64,000 bases of DNA from Peribacillus butanolivorans (GCF_001273755.1 NZ_LGYA01000001.1:1525668-1589667), one strand, 5' to 3'; shown: positions 1 through 8,898, counted from the stretch's first letter. Translations and numbers: made by a program. The notes: a model not told the origin generated them from the letters alone.

Positions 1-44
1 TCTTCGGGTTTCCACTGGTTCAAAACTTCTCACCTTCTTGGCTA

Positions 45-443
45 TTACTTTATTTTTTTAAATAAGCTCAATGTTGCCACATTTAGCTCTAGTTCAATGT
101 CTTTTAATTTGGAAATTGCATTTTGTATATCGTCTTCATTCAATTCTGTTAGGGTTTCATTATCAATTCTCCATAATAAATTATTCAAACAATCTAAAAT
201 TTCCTTGAATGATTTTATTAATAATCCATGTTCCCCATCCAAAAGATATGGGGGAACAATAGTCTCTAGAGATTGGACACTACACTGTCCTACACTAATC
301 GCATTTTTTAAATCTATACAGTACTGGTCATAATCAGAAATTATTCCATCAATATAAGTAGGATGTACCATATTAGAGATATAAACTAAATTTCCTCCCA
401 CCAATTGTAGAGTTTGCCCGTATTTCTTTAAATTTCTTCTCAT
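45..443 (-). CDS. hypothetical protein, 132 aa
   Basis: I do not recognise this protein. The start is placed at the ATG at 443 because a strong ribosome site (AGGAGG, within 449-456) precedes it at normal spacing; an in-frame start further out at 470 has none. There is no signal peptide or membrane segment. The C-terminal half is rich in Leu, Glu, Asp and Lys and probably helical. The gene stands alone, read away from the exporter at 1215, and its downstream side runs into the window edge, so any operon partner is out of view. Confidence 0.6.
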   Translation of the reverse strand: MRRNLKKYGQTLQLVGGNLVYISNMVHPTYIDGIISDYDQYCIDLKNAISVGQCSVQSLETIVPPYLLDGEHGLLIKSFKEILDCLNNLLWRIDNETLTELNEDDIQNAISKLKDIELELNVATLSLFKKIK

Positions 444-479
444 ATAATTTCCTCCTGATAACCAAAACACATTGGGCTT

Positions 480-1214
480 TTATCTTTGATAATGTATGCA
501 ATGGAAATAAAATGGTTCAAATAAAAAGTAAGAGTTCATTTGTATAAAATAATGATAAAAACTTCTCATTTGTGAGGGCTGTTTATGCTAATGTTCCCCT
601 GTAAAAAAGGGGATTTTCCACCTACAGCATGTTAATACCTTTCACCACTGTTTGAAACATGGGTGGGGAGTTTTCAAAGAATCGCGACAAAGTACTTGGA
701 TAATTGCTCCTATTGGTACCGTTGGCCCGAATTGGGTAAGAACTTGGTTTTCATCAGTTAGCTAATGCAAATTCAATGGGGTATGTTCGTTGATGGGATA
801 AATAAATAATATTGGGCACTGGTTTAGATACATTTAAGTAAATAATGAATATTGGATGTATACGATAGGTGGCAAATGAAGTATTAATTCATTTGAACGA
901 AGCTAAAGAACATTGGGAAAAAAGTAGTTTTTGAGACAATTCTTATTCAGTTAACGGGTAGCGTAATTAAATAAGGAACACGAAAATTATCAATCTTTTT
1001 TATTAAAGAATAATTGGATTAAATATTATAAGAGCAGGTTTTGAACAATCATTTTTCAAAACACGCTCTTTACTTTGTTCGTTTATTAAGGGAGCATTAA
1101 TTAAAAATATATTTTATTTCAAAACTAAAATTTTTACTCACTTACATTAGTAATATATGGTATTATTTAAAATGGTATTATTTTCTAAAATATACAATCT
1201 GGGGTGAAATTTAC
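480..1214. other. gene-free stretch with short hairpins
   Basis: No convincing coding frame is visible. A short hairpin (CCCCT...AGGGG, about 594-614) and a longer interrupted hairpin (AGAGC...GTTTTGA with TCAAAAC...GCTCT, about 1031-1073) are present. The second follows the repeat copy at 951-979 and looks terminator-like. Short readable stretches around 870-930 may be decayed coding sequence but I cannot name a family. Confidence 0.5.
951..979 (+). repeat. copy A of CTAAC/GTTAG intergenic motif (diverged)
   Basis: The stretch TTAACGGGTAGCGTAATT followed by AAATAAGGAAC matches, with several changes, the motif that recurs at 27179, 27308, 27907, 27951 and 28788 (consensus CTAACRRGTGCGTTAG then roughly TTCAAKAAGGAG). 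It is the most diverged copy and lies 26 kb from the others. Confidence 0.4.
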
Positions 1215-4200
1215 ATGGAGTTTTTTACTAAGTGGTCGTTTAAGAACAAGGCAGCTGTTTCATTAGTAACCATTTTTATTTTGTTGATAGGAGTTGTTAG
1301 TTATTTTAAACTGCCGATGGAATTTTTACCATCTGCTGATAATCCACAAGTTACGATTGTCACAATGGGGCAGGGCACTGATTCGAAAACGATGGAAACG
1401 CAAGTTACAGATCCGATAGAAAGGGTTGTTACAGGAGTAAAAGGAAAGAGTTCAGTATACTCCACCACTGGAGATGGATTTTCAAAAGTAGATCTATTCT
1501 TTGAATCGGGATCTGATATGAAACAAGCAAAACTTGATGTTCAAGAGGCTTTAGACAATGTAACATTGCCTCAAAATATTGCAAAGCCTACTGTTACACA
1601 GCTTAATACCTCAATGATTCCTATTTCATTTATAGCTGTGACTTTTAAGGACGGATTAACAGCTGAAAATCTAGACTTTGCTAAGAAAGAATTAGAGCCT
1701 CTATATAAAGATATTAAAGGAGTTTCAGATGTACAGACATTTGGAGTTTCCCAATCTGTTCTTTCAGTTAAAGTGGATAATAAACAATTGGCTAAAAAGA
1801 AAGTCTCCATTCAAGATGTAATGAGCGTCCTTAACGGTCAGAATACAGCTCTAGCCGTTGGCGAGAAGGTGATTGATGGGAAGACAAGTAATATTAAGGT
1901 TATCGGTGATTTAACGAGTATTGAAAAATTAAAAGCGCTAAAGGTCACTTCAAAGGTCACGCTAGGAGAGATAGCAAAAGTTGACGAAGCGAAGAATGGT
2001 AACCTCATTAGTCGTTTTAACGGAAAAGAAAGCATTGATATAAGCATTATTAAGGACAGCCAATCAAATGCTGTCACAATCAGTAAAGAAGTTGAAAAAG
2101 TATCAAAAGAAATTAATGAAAAGTATCCTGACCAGAAATCAACTATCTATTTATCTACAGCTGATATGGTGGAGACTTCTGTTCAGACGATGGTTAAAGA
2201 AGTGCTACTTGGTGCACTATTCGCCACTATTGTGATTATGGTCTTTTTACGAAATGTACGGTCTACATTTATTACAATCGTATCCATACCTTTATCTCTT
2301 GGCTTCACGTTATTTTTGCTATCATTGTCGGGAGTGACGTTAAATATATTGACGCTAGGCGGTGTCGCTGTTGCGATTGGTCGCTTGGTGGACGATAGTA
2401 TTGTTGTTATTGAAAATATTTTCCGGAAAATGCAACAAGAGAAGATTTCAATCCAATTGGTGATGGATGCAACAAAAGAAGTAGGAGTGGCGATAACAGC
2501 TTCAACACTTACTACTGTAGCCGTCTTCTTGCCAGTAGCTTTATTGAACGGAGGGCTTCAAGAATTTCTACTGCCTTTTGCTTTAACGGTCACTTATTCT
2601 TTGCTAGCTTCTTTAATTGTAGCATTAACTGTTGTTCCGTTAATGAGTGCAGGATTACTGAAGAAAGCGAAGTTGCCAAAACATCGACCAGCTAAGCGTT
2701 TTACTAAGTTGGTTACTTGGTCATTAAACCATAAATGGATGGTCTTGATTGTTGCATTGCTGTTGTTTGTCGGTTCAATTGGTACATATTTTGCTATGCC
2801 AAAAGGAGCAATTGATAATTCTTCAGCTGACTATGCCTCCGTGACGTTAACTTATCCAAATGATCAGCCCTTTGATAAAGTAAAAGAAAAAGCGATTGAA
2901 CTCGAAGAAACGATTCAAGATATGAGTGAAGTGGATAATGTGTTCATGCAATTAGGAAACTCTGCCGAAGCGGCTCAATATGGCGCTGTCACATCACCTA
3001 CAGAAGCGACTTTTGGTATCTTAGTGAAGGATAAAGCAAACATAGATACAATCTTGGGGGAAATCGAAAAGCAAAAAGAAAACTATCCTGATGCGAAGCT
3101 TACAGCCACCGCTTCTTCATTTATGATGGGGGCATCAAAGACGAACATTACGATAGATGTGATTGGCAGTAATGTTGAAGATTTGGAGTCGACAGCCAAT
3201 AAGATCAAACAAAATATTCAAGATATTAAAGGAATTGAAGATGTTACAACGAACCAAGACGAAAAGAAAACCATTTATTCATTCAAGGTAGATCCGGCTA
3301 AAGGCAACACAGAACAAATAGGGCAACAACTAGGTATCATGCTTAATAGAACCCCAATCGGCAATATTACCTTGGAGGATAAGCAGACACCTGTAGTCCT
3401 TGAACCAATCTTAGATCCTAAACAACCAAAGGATTTAAAGAATATTCCTATTATGACAGATGGTGGTTTAGTCCCGGTGTCAAAAGTTGCTTCTTTAAAG
3501 AGTGAAGAGAGTGCAACTACCCAGTTCCATAAAGACGGAGAAACGTATCTTCAATTAACTGCAACCGTAGATCCGGCTAAGCTTTCTGATATTGCAAGCA
3601 AAATAAATCTTGAGATTTTTGGAGACAAGGAGAACAAAGGCCTTGCTATTCCGAAAGATGTAGATATATATGTTGGAGGAGCTAGCGCTCAGCAGACAGA
3701 TGATTTTACTGATTTGTTCCTTACCATGTTAATATCTATAGGTATTGTCTTTCTAATCATGGTTATAACATTTAAATCGATTAAAGCACCGATTGCTATT
3801 TTATTTTCATTGCCGTTCGCTGCTATTGGAGCAGTGTTAGGATTGGTTATCAGTCGAATTCCAGTGGATATTACAGCGCTGTTGGGTGCGCTCATGTTAA
3901 TTGGAATTGTGGTGACAAACGCGATTGTGCTTCTGGATAGAGTCAAACAAAACGAACAAAAAATGATTATTCGTGATGCAATTATTGAAGCAACGGCTAC
4001 AAGATTCCGTCCGATTATTATGACGGCTGTAGCAACCATTTGTGCAATGCTGCCTCTTTTATATAAAAAGGCGGAAACAGGAAGTCTGGTTTCACAAAGC
4101 TTAGCCATCGTTGTCATTGGCGGGCTAGCTGTTTCTACACTGCTCACACTTATCGTCATTCCATGTATATACGAATTGCTACACTATAAAAAATCGAAAA

Positions 4201-4250
4201 AACAGAGAAAGAAAAAGAGAGAACCCGTTAGCGAAAACATCGAGATGTAA
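1215..4250 (+). CDS. RND-family efflux pump permease (SwrC/AcrB-like)
   Basis: This 1011-residue protein has the full architecture of an RND exporter: a first membrane helix at about residues 10-30, a large extracytoplasmic loop, a block of helices near 330-480, a helix near 510-530, a second large loop and a final helical block near 835-990. The helix-4 proton-relay motif is visible as GRLVDDSIVVIEN, with the paired Asp typical of the HAE group. Substrates are probably hydrophobic or amphipathic compounds; the closest characterised relative in Bacillus is SwrC (surfactin self-resistance), which is slightly longer. The start is the ATG after GGGGTG. No adaptor or regulator gene sits beside it and a strong terminator follows, so it is likely monocistronic. 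Substrate is not inferable. Confidence 0.93.
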   Translation: MEFFTKWSFKNKAAVSLVTIFILLIGVVSYFKLPMEFLPSADNPQVTIVTMGQGTDSKTMETQVTDPIERVVTGVKGKSSVYSTTGDGFSKVDLFFESGSDMKQAKLDVQEALDNVTLPQNIAKPTVTQLNTSMIPISFIAVTFKDGLTAENLDFAKKELEPLYKDIKGVSDVQTFGVSQSVLSVKVDNKQLAKKKVSIQDVMSVLNGQNTALAVGEKVIDGKTSNIKVIGDLTSIEKLKALKVTSKVTLGEIAKVDEAKNGNLISRFNGKESIDISIIKDSQSNAVTISKEVEKVSKEINEKYPDQKSTIYLSTADMVETSVQTMVKEVLLGALFATIVIMVFLRNVRSTFITIVSIPLSLGFTLFLLSLSGVTLNILTLGGVAVAIGRLVDDSIVVIENIFRKMQQEKISIQLVMDATKEVGVAITASTLTTVAVFLPVALLNGGLQEFLLPFALTVTYSLLASLIVALTVVPLMSAGLLKKAKLPKHRPAKRFTKLVTWSLNHKWMVLIVALLLFVGSIGTYFAMPKGAIDNSSADYASVTLTYPNDQPFDKVKEKAIELEETIQDMSEVDNVFMQLGNSAEAAQYGAVTSPTEATFGILVKDKANIDTILGEIEKQKENYPDAKLTATASSFMMGASKTNITIDVIGSNVEDLESTANKIKQNIQDIKGIEDVTTNQDEKKTIYSFKVDPAKGNTEQIGQQLGIMLNRTPIGNITLEDKQTPVVLEPILDPKQPKDLKNIPIMTDGGLVPVSKVASLKSEESATTQFHKDGETYLQLTATVDPAKLSDIASKINLEIFGDKENKGLAIPKDVDIYVGGASAQQTDDFTDLFLTMLISIGIVFLIMVITFKSIKAPIAILFSLPFAAIGAVLGLVISRIPVDITALLGALMLIGIVVTNAIVLLDRVKQNEQKMIIRDAIIEATATRFRPIIMTAVATICAMLPLLYKKAETGSLVSQSLAIVVIGGLAVSTLLTLIVIPCIYELLHYKKSKKQRKKKREPVSENIEM

Positions 4251-4263
4251 GGGAGCTTAATAA

Positions 4264-4310
4264 AAAAGTTTGTAGAGAAAGCGACGCTTTCTTTACAAAC
4301 TTTTTTTTCT
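4264..4310 (+). terminator. terminator of RND gene
   Basis: A near-perfect hairpin (AAAGTTTGTA, AGAAAGC / GCTTTCT, TACAAACTTT) with a three-base loop is followed by a run of T. It starts 14 bases after the stop codon. Confidence 0.9.
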
Positions 4311-4470
4311 TTAAAATGGATATAAAACTTACAGTTACAAGAGCCAGTCAAAGAATAGGGAAGATGGCCTTTAGATTCTTGTTTTTCCTGTAGTCCTTTA
4401 GATTCAGTGTAGATATATCTCAAAATGCATATGATCATCTCATGCTTTTTAAATTTTATTTAAAAAATAG

Positions 4471-4506
4471 TTGACTTCTGTTCAACCTGTAACTAAAATA
4501 GTTACA
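4471..4506 (+). promoter_or_regulatory. promoter with overlapping GTAACT palindrome
   Basis: TTGACT (4471-4476) and TAAAAT (4494-4499) are spaced by 17 bases, a good sigma-A promoter. The perfect inverted repeat TGTAACTA-AAA-TAGTTACA (4488-4506) covers the -10, so a bound protein would block it. The layout is what is seen for HxlR/DUF24 or MarR-type redox sensors; the regulator itself is not in the window. About 20 bases further is a GAGGTG site and a short frame ending at 4591 without a proper start, possibly a truncated gene. Confidence 0.7.
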
Positions 4507-4649
4507 GCAGAGGTGATAAATAATACAACCGCAAGAAGCAATGGAACAAGTAGTTACATCACTACTAAATCAAATACATGCTGCACAATGAATGTGTAGT
4601 TAATCAATTGCATTCTATATTGTAGAGAAAGCATATTTTTTTACCTTTA

Positions 4650-4670
4650 TTGTAACTAATTAAGTTACAA
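4650..4670 (+). promoter_or_regulatory. second GTAACT palindrome upstream of dsbA-like gene
   Basis: TTGTAACT-AATTA-AGTTACAA is a perfect 8-base inverted repeat with the same half-site as the copy at 4488-4506. It lies 35 bases upstream of the oxidoreductase start. Two copies of one half-site type around one transcription unit point to a single dedicated regulator. Confidence 0.6.
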
Positions 4671-4704
4671 GTGGAAATTATTGATAAAAAGAGAGGAACA
4701 TAAT

Positions 4705-5355
4705 ATGACTGTAAAAATTAAAGCTTATTCTGATTTCATATGTCCATTTTGTTTTTTAGGAAAAGGTCCTTTAGATGAAATCGTAAAGGAAAAAGATGTA
4801 GAAGTAGAATGGATGCCATTTGAATTGCGTCCGAGTCCATATTCCAAAATTGATCCATGGCAAGAGCCTGAAAAATTGAATTCATGGGATTCTTATATTC
4901 TTCCTACTGCGAAAAAGCTCGGAGTCGATATGCGTTTACCACGTGTTTCTCCACATCCATATACACATTTGGCTTTTGAAGGGTGTCAGTTTGCAAAGGA
5001 GCATGGAAAAGGGAATGAGTTCCACAGCAGAGTGTTTACGGCATTTTTTCAAGAGGAACAAAATATTGAAGATATTGAAGTATTAACAAAATTAGCAGGT
5101 GAAGTTGAACTGCCTGAGGATGCTTTTAGAGAAGCGTTAGTGTCACGTAAGTATCGCGAAGTACATCAAGAAGCTCTAAAACATGCTTACGAAGAAGCTA
5201 ACATTATGGCTGTTCCAACGTTTATTATTGGTGATGAAGTTATTCAAGGACTAGCTAGCAAAGAAAGGTTAGCACAAGCCATTGAGAACGAAGCAGAAAA
5301 AAATAAACAAAATGAATTTGATGGCTTGCAATGTGATATGAAGGGAAATTGCTAA
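4705..5355 (+). CDS. DsbA-family (FrnE/YwbO-like) thiol oxidoreductase
   Basis: A cytoplasmic thioredoxin-fold protein of 216 residues with the active-site pair Cys13-Pro-Phe-Cys16 at the end of the first beta strand, an inserted helical domain, and the cis-Pro region AVPTFIIG near residue 175. This matches the FrnE branch of DsbA-like proteins (2-hydroxychromene-2-carboxylate isomerase/DSBA family); there is no signal peptide. The extreme C-terminus carries two more cysteines (QCDMKGNC), a feature also known in FrnE. The ATG at 4705 is chosen because GAGAGGAAC precedes it; the TTG at 4681 has no ribosome site. It is followed after 73 bases by a nitroreductase and both probably share the palindrome-controlled promoter, suggesting a role in thiol or quinone stress. 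Confidence 0.85.
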   Translation: MTVKIKAYSDFICPFCFLGKGPLDEIVKEKDVEVEWMPFELRPSPYSKIDPWQEPEKLNSWDSYILPTAKKLGVDMRLPRVSPHPYTHLAFEGCQFAKEHGKGNEFHSRVFTAFFQEEQNIEDIEVLTKLAGEVELPEDAFREALVSRKYREVHQEALKHAYEEANIMAVPTFIIGDEVIQGLASKERLAQAIENEAEKNKQNEFDGLQCDMKGNC

Positions 5356-5428
5356 TAACAGTTTAAACTATTAGAAAAAATCTATGAATATATAATTATA
5401 AAATTAAACATAATTTGGAGGAATCAAA

Positions 5429-6031
5429 ATGTCAGTAACTAAAACAAATTTAAAAGACGCAATCATCAATCGTCGTTCCATTCGAAAGGTGAAAAAGAAC
5501 GAAAATATTACGAAAGAAAGAATCAAGGAAGTATTAAAAACCGCAATACATGCACCATCTTCATTTAATATGCAAAGTGGACGTATAGTGGTAGTGATGA
5601 ATGACGAGCATGAAAAGTTTTGGGATATCGTAAAAGAAACACTTCGTTCTCGTGTTCCAGAAGAGAACTTTGGAGCGACTGTAGAACGATTACAAGGTTT
5701 TCGTGATGGAGTAGGTACAATTCTATTCTTTGAAAACCAAGAAACAATAGAGCAAATGCAAGATAAAGCACCATCATATAAAGAACAATTTCCATATTGG
5801 TCCCATCAAGGAAGTGCAATGTTGCAGTATGCAATATGGATGTCTTTATCAGCAGAAGGTATTGGGGCATCTTTACAACACTATAATCCAATTATTGATG
5901 AAGAAGTAAAGAAAACTTGGGATATTCCAGGGAAATGGAGTTTAGTAGCCCAAATGCCATTTGGTGAGCCGAATGAACAACCGGGAGAAAAAACCTTCTT
6001 ACCTTTCGAAGATGTTGTGAAATTTTATTAA
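5429..6031 (+). CDS. nitroreductase family FMN oxidoreductase (YodC/MhqN-like)
   Basis: At 200 residues this has the length and motifs of the NfsB-type nitroreductases: RRSIRK near residue 16 (phosphate-binding of FMN), HAPSSFNMQ near 43 and GEPNEQPGEK near 182. Such enzymes reduce nitroaromatics or quinones with NAD(P)H. In B. subtilis the relatives YodC and MhqN belong to quinone-stress regulons run by YodB and MhqR, which fits the operator-bearing promoter upstream of the preceding gene. Start ATG follows TTGGAGG. It is the last gene before a terminator at 6251. Confidence 0.88.
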   Translation: MSVTKTNLKDAIINRRSIRKVKKNENITKERIKEVLKTAIHAPSSFNMQSGRIVVVMNDEHEKFWDIVKETLRSRVPEENFGATVERLQGFRDGVGTILFFENQETIEQMQDKAPSYKEQFPYWSHQGSAMLQYAIWMSLSAEGIGASLQHYNPIIDEEVKKTWDIPGKWSLVAQMPFGEPNEQPGEKTFLPFEDVVKFY

Positions 6032-6250
6032 TACAAGCAAGTATTTGAAAGAAAAAAACATGTCAAATTTACAATTTGAAGTCTATACAGAATCTACGTC
6101 AGTATATCAAGCAGATTTTGGTACATGTTTAGGAACTTCAAAATAAGAAAATAGTGAAATTTAATCAATATGGGGATAGTCATTTTGTTCAAAAGGCTAT
6201 TACAGTCTAAAAAGATCAAGTTTCTTAATGTAACATTCCAACCATTAAAT
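6032..6250. other. spacer after nitroreductase
   Basis: No supported gene. A 28-codon frame starts at the ATG at 6060 but has no ribosome site and no recognisable content; it may be a remnant. Confidence 0.4.
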
Positions 6251-6298
6251 AAAAAGAGCCTGTTTACTTTTAACGTAGCAAAAACTGCCTCTTTTTTT
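6251..6298 (+). terminator. terminator of dsbA-nitroreductase unit
   Basis: AAAAAGAG...GTTT pairs with AAAC...CTCTTTTT with two mismatches inside the stem, followed by seven T. Confidence 0.65.
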
Positions 6299-6397
6299 GT
6301 CGGCATTTGCTAAGTTGGATAGTAAATTAGTAAGGAATTTTAAGTACTGGTGATCTATCAGCTGAAGAAAGGCATCTCATAATTAAATTAATAGTAA

Positions 6398-6432
6398 ACA
6401 GACCACCATTTAAATTTTAGATGGTGGTCTGT
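6398..6432 (-). terminator. hairpin downstream of serine hydrolase
   Basis: A perfect 12-base stem ACAGACCACCAT / ATGGTGGTCTGT with an 11-base loop lies just beyond the stop of the gene at 6454. On the minus strand it is followed by a loosely T-rich run, so it is likely its terminator. Confidence 0.65.
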
Positions 6433-6453
6433 GCTTATCATTGATAAGAGTTA

Positions 6454-7479
6454 TTATCCAAATTTTATATAGTTAGTTTCAATTGTCTGCGATATATTGT
6501 ATGGCCCCTCATCTTTATTTGAAGGTATGACCGTTGTAATTCCAGACTGCGGATAATAAGAAGAGTTAAAACTGACACCTGGGTCATAACCCATGACATG
6601 ATATTTACAAATTGTATTATCCTTCTTACTTATCCAAATCCCGTATCCATAATATTCTTCGTCCTCCTCACAAATGTGAGGGGTCAAAAGTAGATGGGTT
6701 GTCTCTTCATTTAAAAGTTTATAGCTAAGTAGAGCTTCCCAAAACTTCATCATATCAGGAGCCGTAATAAATGCTCCTCCATCTGCCCCACCTTGAATTG
6801 GGACGGCATAATTATTGGTTTTCCATGTTCCAGCGTCCTCTAAATCTATATAACCAATTGCGGTATTTTTAGGTAGTCTATCTAAAGAGAAATAACCAGA
6901 ATCATGCATATCACACTTTGCAAAAAGATTCGTTTCTATATATTTAGTAAAACTTATACCTGTTTGTTGCTCAATAATTAGTCCTAATAGAATATAGCCA
7001 GCATTATTATAATGAAACCTTTCTCCAGGAGTAAACATCATCTTATTATTTTGAAACATAGGTAAAAAATCAGATAAACTTGTTAGTAGATACATCGGTT
7101 TTTCTTTCCAAAGGTCTTCAAAATTCTCCATTACAGCTTCATCAAAATAATCAGGTATCCCTGAACTATGTGTTAGAAGATGGTGGATCGTTATATCTTC
7201 ATCGAAATTTGGAAAATTAAGGTCTAAGCAATCTTTAAGCCTTGTTTCGAAAGCAATATCTCCTTTTTCTACTAACTGACAAATCGTTACCGCTGTAAAC
7301 AATTTACATCCAGAAGCGATTCCAAACTTAGTGCTAATTTTATTTTTTATTTCATCAGCTCTGTTAGAAAAACCAAAGGCAGCCTCATAAACGTAATTAT
7401 TTTTATTCTTTATTAAAATAACACCAGAAAAGTCTATCTTACTTGTTAAATCTACTATATCTTTATTTTTATTTATCAT
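6454..7479 (-). CDS. serine hydrolase, beta-lactamase/penicillin-binding class C fold
   Basis: A 341-residue protein with the three active-site elements of the class C beta-lactamase superfamily: Ser56-Gly-Cys-Lys59 (SxxK), Tyr157-Asn-Asn159 (YxN) and HVMGYDPG near residue 295 standing in for KTG. The blocks HHLLTHSSGIPDY and FTPGERFHYNNAGY are typical of the esterase/peptidase members rather than of true beta-lactamases. There is no signal peptide, so it is probably cytoplasmic. The ATG at 7479 is preferred because AGGATG lies 8 bases upstream; the frame stays open to a GTG at 7578 without a ribosome site. No operon partner. Natural substrate unknown. Confidence 0.85.
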   Translation of the reverse strand: MINKNKDIVDLTSKIDFSGVILIKNKNNYVYEAAFGFSNRADEIKNKISTKFGIASGCKLFTAVTICQLVEKGDIAFETRLKDCLDLNFPNFDEDITIHHLLTHSSGIPDYFDEAVMENFEDLWKEKPMYLLTSLSDFLPMFQNNKMMFTPGERFHYNNAGYILLGLIIEQQTGISFTKYIETNLFAKCDMHDSGYFSLDRLPKNTAIGYIDLEDAGTWKTNNYAVPIQGGADGGAFITAPDMMKFWEALLSYKLLNEETTHLLLTPHICEEDEEYYGYGIWISKKDNTICKYHVMGYDPGVSFNSSYYPQSGITTVIPSNKDEGPYNISQTIETNYIKFG

Positions 7480-7899
7480 GAAAACACATCCTATATCTGA
7501 TTTACCAATCTTTTTTACTGAGTAATTATTAGCTACTATTTTAATTAACTGTTCCAGGACTCCTAATAATTTTATCACATTATTTTTATTAAATGGAATT
7601 TTTTACTAAATTAATGAGATATCCTAGCAATTTAACTAATACTAATAAAGGAGGGTTTATTGAAAAGTTCAAGTGAAAATCTACTAGGATTGCTTGAGGT
7701 GGTTGAGTCTGTGTTGCACCATGATAGTTGAAGCCAGACATATTTTTAGTTGTTATCGTTGTTAACCTATTGTCCATTGATGATACTTTGGCAAAGAACC
7801 TTGAAGATCATGGAGTGTTATGTCTTCCTTTTTTTGTTGTAGAAATATAATTTCAGTTTTGATGTTCTTTCTGCATAGACTTAGTTTGGAGATAAATAG
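7480..7899. other. gene-free stretch
   Basis: No gene supported. Minus-strand reading between about 7590 and 7860 gives protein-like stretches without a start or ribosome site, and one of them runs across the Fur boxes, so I treat it as decayed or chance sequence. Confidence 0.45.
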
Positions 7900-7954
7900 T
7901 TGACAATGAGAATCATTTTCATTTATATTAAGTATATACTGAAAGTGATTCTCA
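7900..7954 (+). promoter_or_regulatory. Fur-controlled promoter with two Fur boxes
   Basis: TTGACA (7900-7905) is followed after 18 bases by TATATT. The 7-1-7 element TGAGAAT-C-ATTTTCA (7907-7921) fills the spacer and a second, TGAAAGT-G-ATTCTCA (7940-7954), covers the start of transcription. Both match the Bacillus Fur consensus closely, so the operon below should be repressed when iron is plentiful. Confidence 0.88.
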
Positions 7955-7972
7955 ATTAGGTGGGTGATATAG

Positions 7973-8491
7973 ATGAAGGTATTCATTGGCTACGTCAGTT
8001 TATCCGGTAATACCGAGCAAATGGCTGTAAACATAAAGAATAGAATGAAGGCTGCAGGCTGTAAAGTATATATGGAAAGATTGGACATGGTAGAAGTAGA
8101 TACCTTAAAGGATTTTGATTTGGCCTTTATTGGATTATATACATGGAATAAAGAAGATTTGCCATATGAAGCAAACGAATTTTATGAAGAAATTGAACAA
8201 GTAGATTTTAAAGGAGTAAAAGTCGCATTTTTTGGTGCCGGCGACTTGACCCATACAGAACCTTGCGCCGCAATAAATATTCTTTCCGATAAAATGAAGG
8301 AATATGGTTTTCATGTATTTAAGAAAATATTAAAAATTCATCAAGAAAGCTCTACATATGATCAAATAAAGAAATGCGAAGATTTTGCAGTTTATGCTCT
8401 TATATGGGGAAGCAAGAGGAAAAAATGGCGATTTCTCTCGTGGAATCGGGTGTTAAGCATCCCGAAATGCCAAAAGTCTGCATATTTGTAA
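7973..8491 (+). CDS. flavodoxin (YkuN/YkuP-like), C-terminus apparently frameshifted
   Basis: Residues 1-142 are a short-chain flavodoxin: the FMN phosphate loop SLSGNTEQMA near residue 10, LYTWNKEDLPYEA near 56 and FFGAGDLTH near 88. Flavodoxins replace ferredoxin when iron is scarce, which fits the two Fur boxes upstream. After CEDFAVYAL the frame changes character to a Trp/Arg/Lys-rich tail ending at 8491. Removing two bases near 8403-8406 would give a different tail ending in a TGA at 8503-8505 that overlaps the ATG of fbpA (TGATG). I infer either a frameshift in the last quarter or a separate overlapping short frame; the flavodoxin core up to the Trp region is complete, so function may survive. 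Confidence 0.85.
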   Translation: MKVFIGYVSLSGNTEQMAVNIKNRMKAAGCKVYMERLDMVEVDTLKDFDLAFIGLYTWNKEDLPYEANEFYEEIEQVDFKGVKVAFFGAGDLTHTEPCAAINILSDKMKEYGFHVFKKILKIHQESSTYDQIKKCEDFAVYALIWGSKRKKWRFLSWNRVLSIPKCQKSAYL

Positions 8492-8504
8492 AGGGGGCCG
8501 CTTG

Positions 8505-8660
8505 ATGAATACGCAATTAAGTATAAAAGGAGAAGTAAAAAAAGATCAGCTTATACAAGAACTTCTGAAATTTGGGATATTTAAAAAATATAATAAACAA
8601 CTATATGAACTTCCAATTGTTGTCCTCCAAAAAGAATTCAATCACTTAAGAGGTGAATAA
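8505..8660 (+). CDS. fbpA: Fur-regulated basic protein A
   Basis: A 51-residue protein with the FbpA signature: LIQELLKFGIFKKYNKQLYE followed by a hydrophobic strand and LQKEF. FbpA-family proteins act with the small RNA FsrA in the iron-sparing response of Bacillus. The start ATG lies 8 bases after AAGGGGG and overlaps the TGA of the upstream alternative frame, indicating translational coupling. It is third-position in a Fur-box operon with flavodoxin and fbpB, which supports the name independently of the sequence match. Confidence 0.85.
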   Translation: MNTQLSIKGEVKKDQLIQELLKFGIFKKYNKQLYELPIVVLQKEFNHLRGE

Positions 8661-8663
8661 AAA

Positions 8664-8810
8664 ATGTCTAGAAAAAGGAAATCTTTTAATGAACTACTCA
8701 AAGAAAACCGCGAACATTTGTTGCATGACAAAAGTGAGTTGGAACGAATTTTTACAAAAATAGATCAAAAAGCGATTGTTGAGTTAAAAAAAGATCAAGT
8801 ACAATCATAA
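8664..8810 (+). CDS. fbpB: Fur-regulated basic protein B
   Basis: A 48-residue basic protein whose N-terminus SRKRKSFNELLKENREHLL and following DKSELERI match FbpB. In B. subtilis FbpB helps FsrA repress mRNAs of iron-rich proteins such as LutABC. It starts 3 bases after fbpA with AGAGGTG inside the end of fbpA, and a terminator follows at 8867. Confidence 0.87.
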   Translation: MSRKRKSFNELLKENREHLLHDKSELERIFTKIDQKAIVELKKDQVQS

Positions 8811-8866
8811 TAGACAATGACTTAAACATCGTTTGATAAATAGTTAAACAGTTTATAAAAATGATG

Positions 8867-8898
8867 AACCGAAATCAAAATGTGATTTCGGTTTTTTT
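8867..8898 (+). terminator. terminator of flavodoxin-fbpAB operon
   Basis: AACCGAAATC, seven-base loop, GATTTCGGTT and a run of T. Confidence 0.9.

Noticed and set aside
1571..4159. Long minus-strand frames inside the RND gene
   Set aside because: They are antisense to a clearly coding gene, lack ribosome sites and have no recognisable domains. The same holds for antisense frames within tkt, the MFS transporter and poxB.
7762..7986. Minus-strand 74-codon frame over the flavodoxin promoter
   Set aside because: It runs antisense across both Fur boxes, has no ribosome site and its N-terminal half is simply the reverse of the control region.
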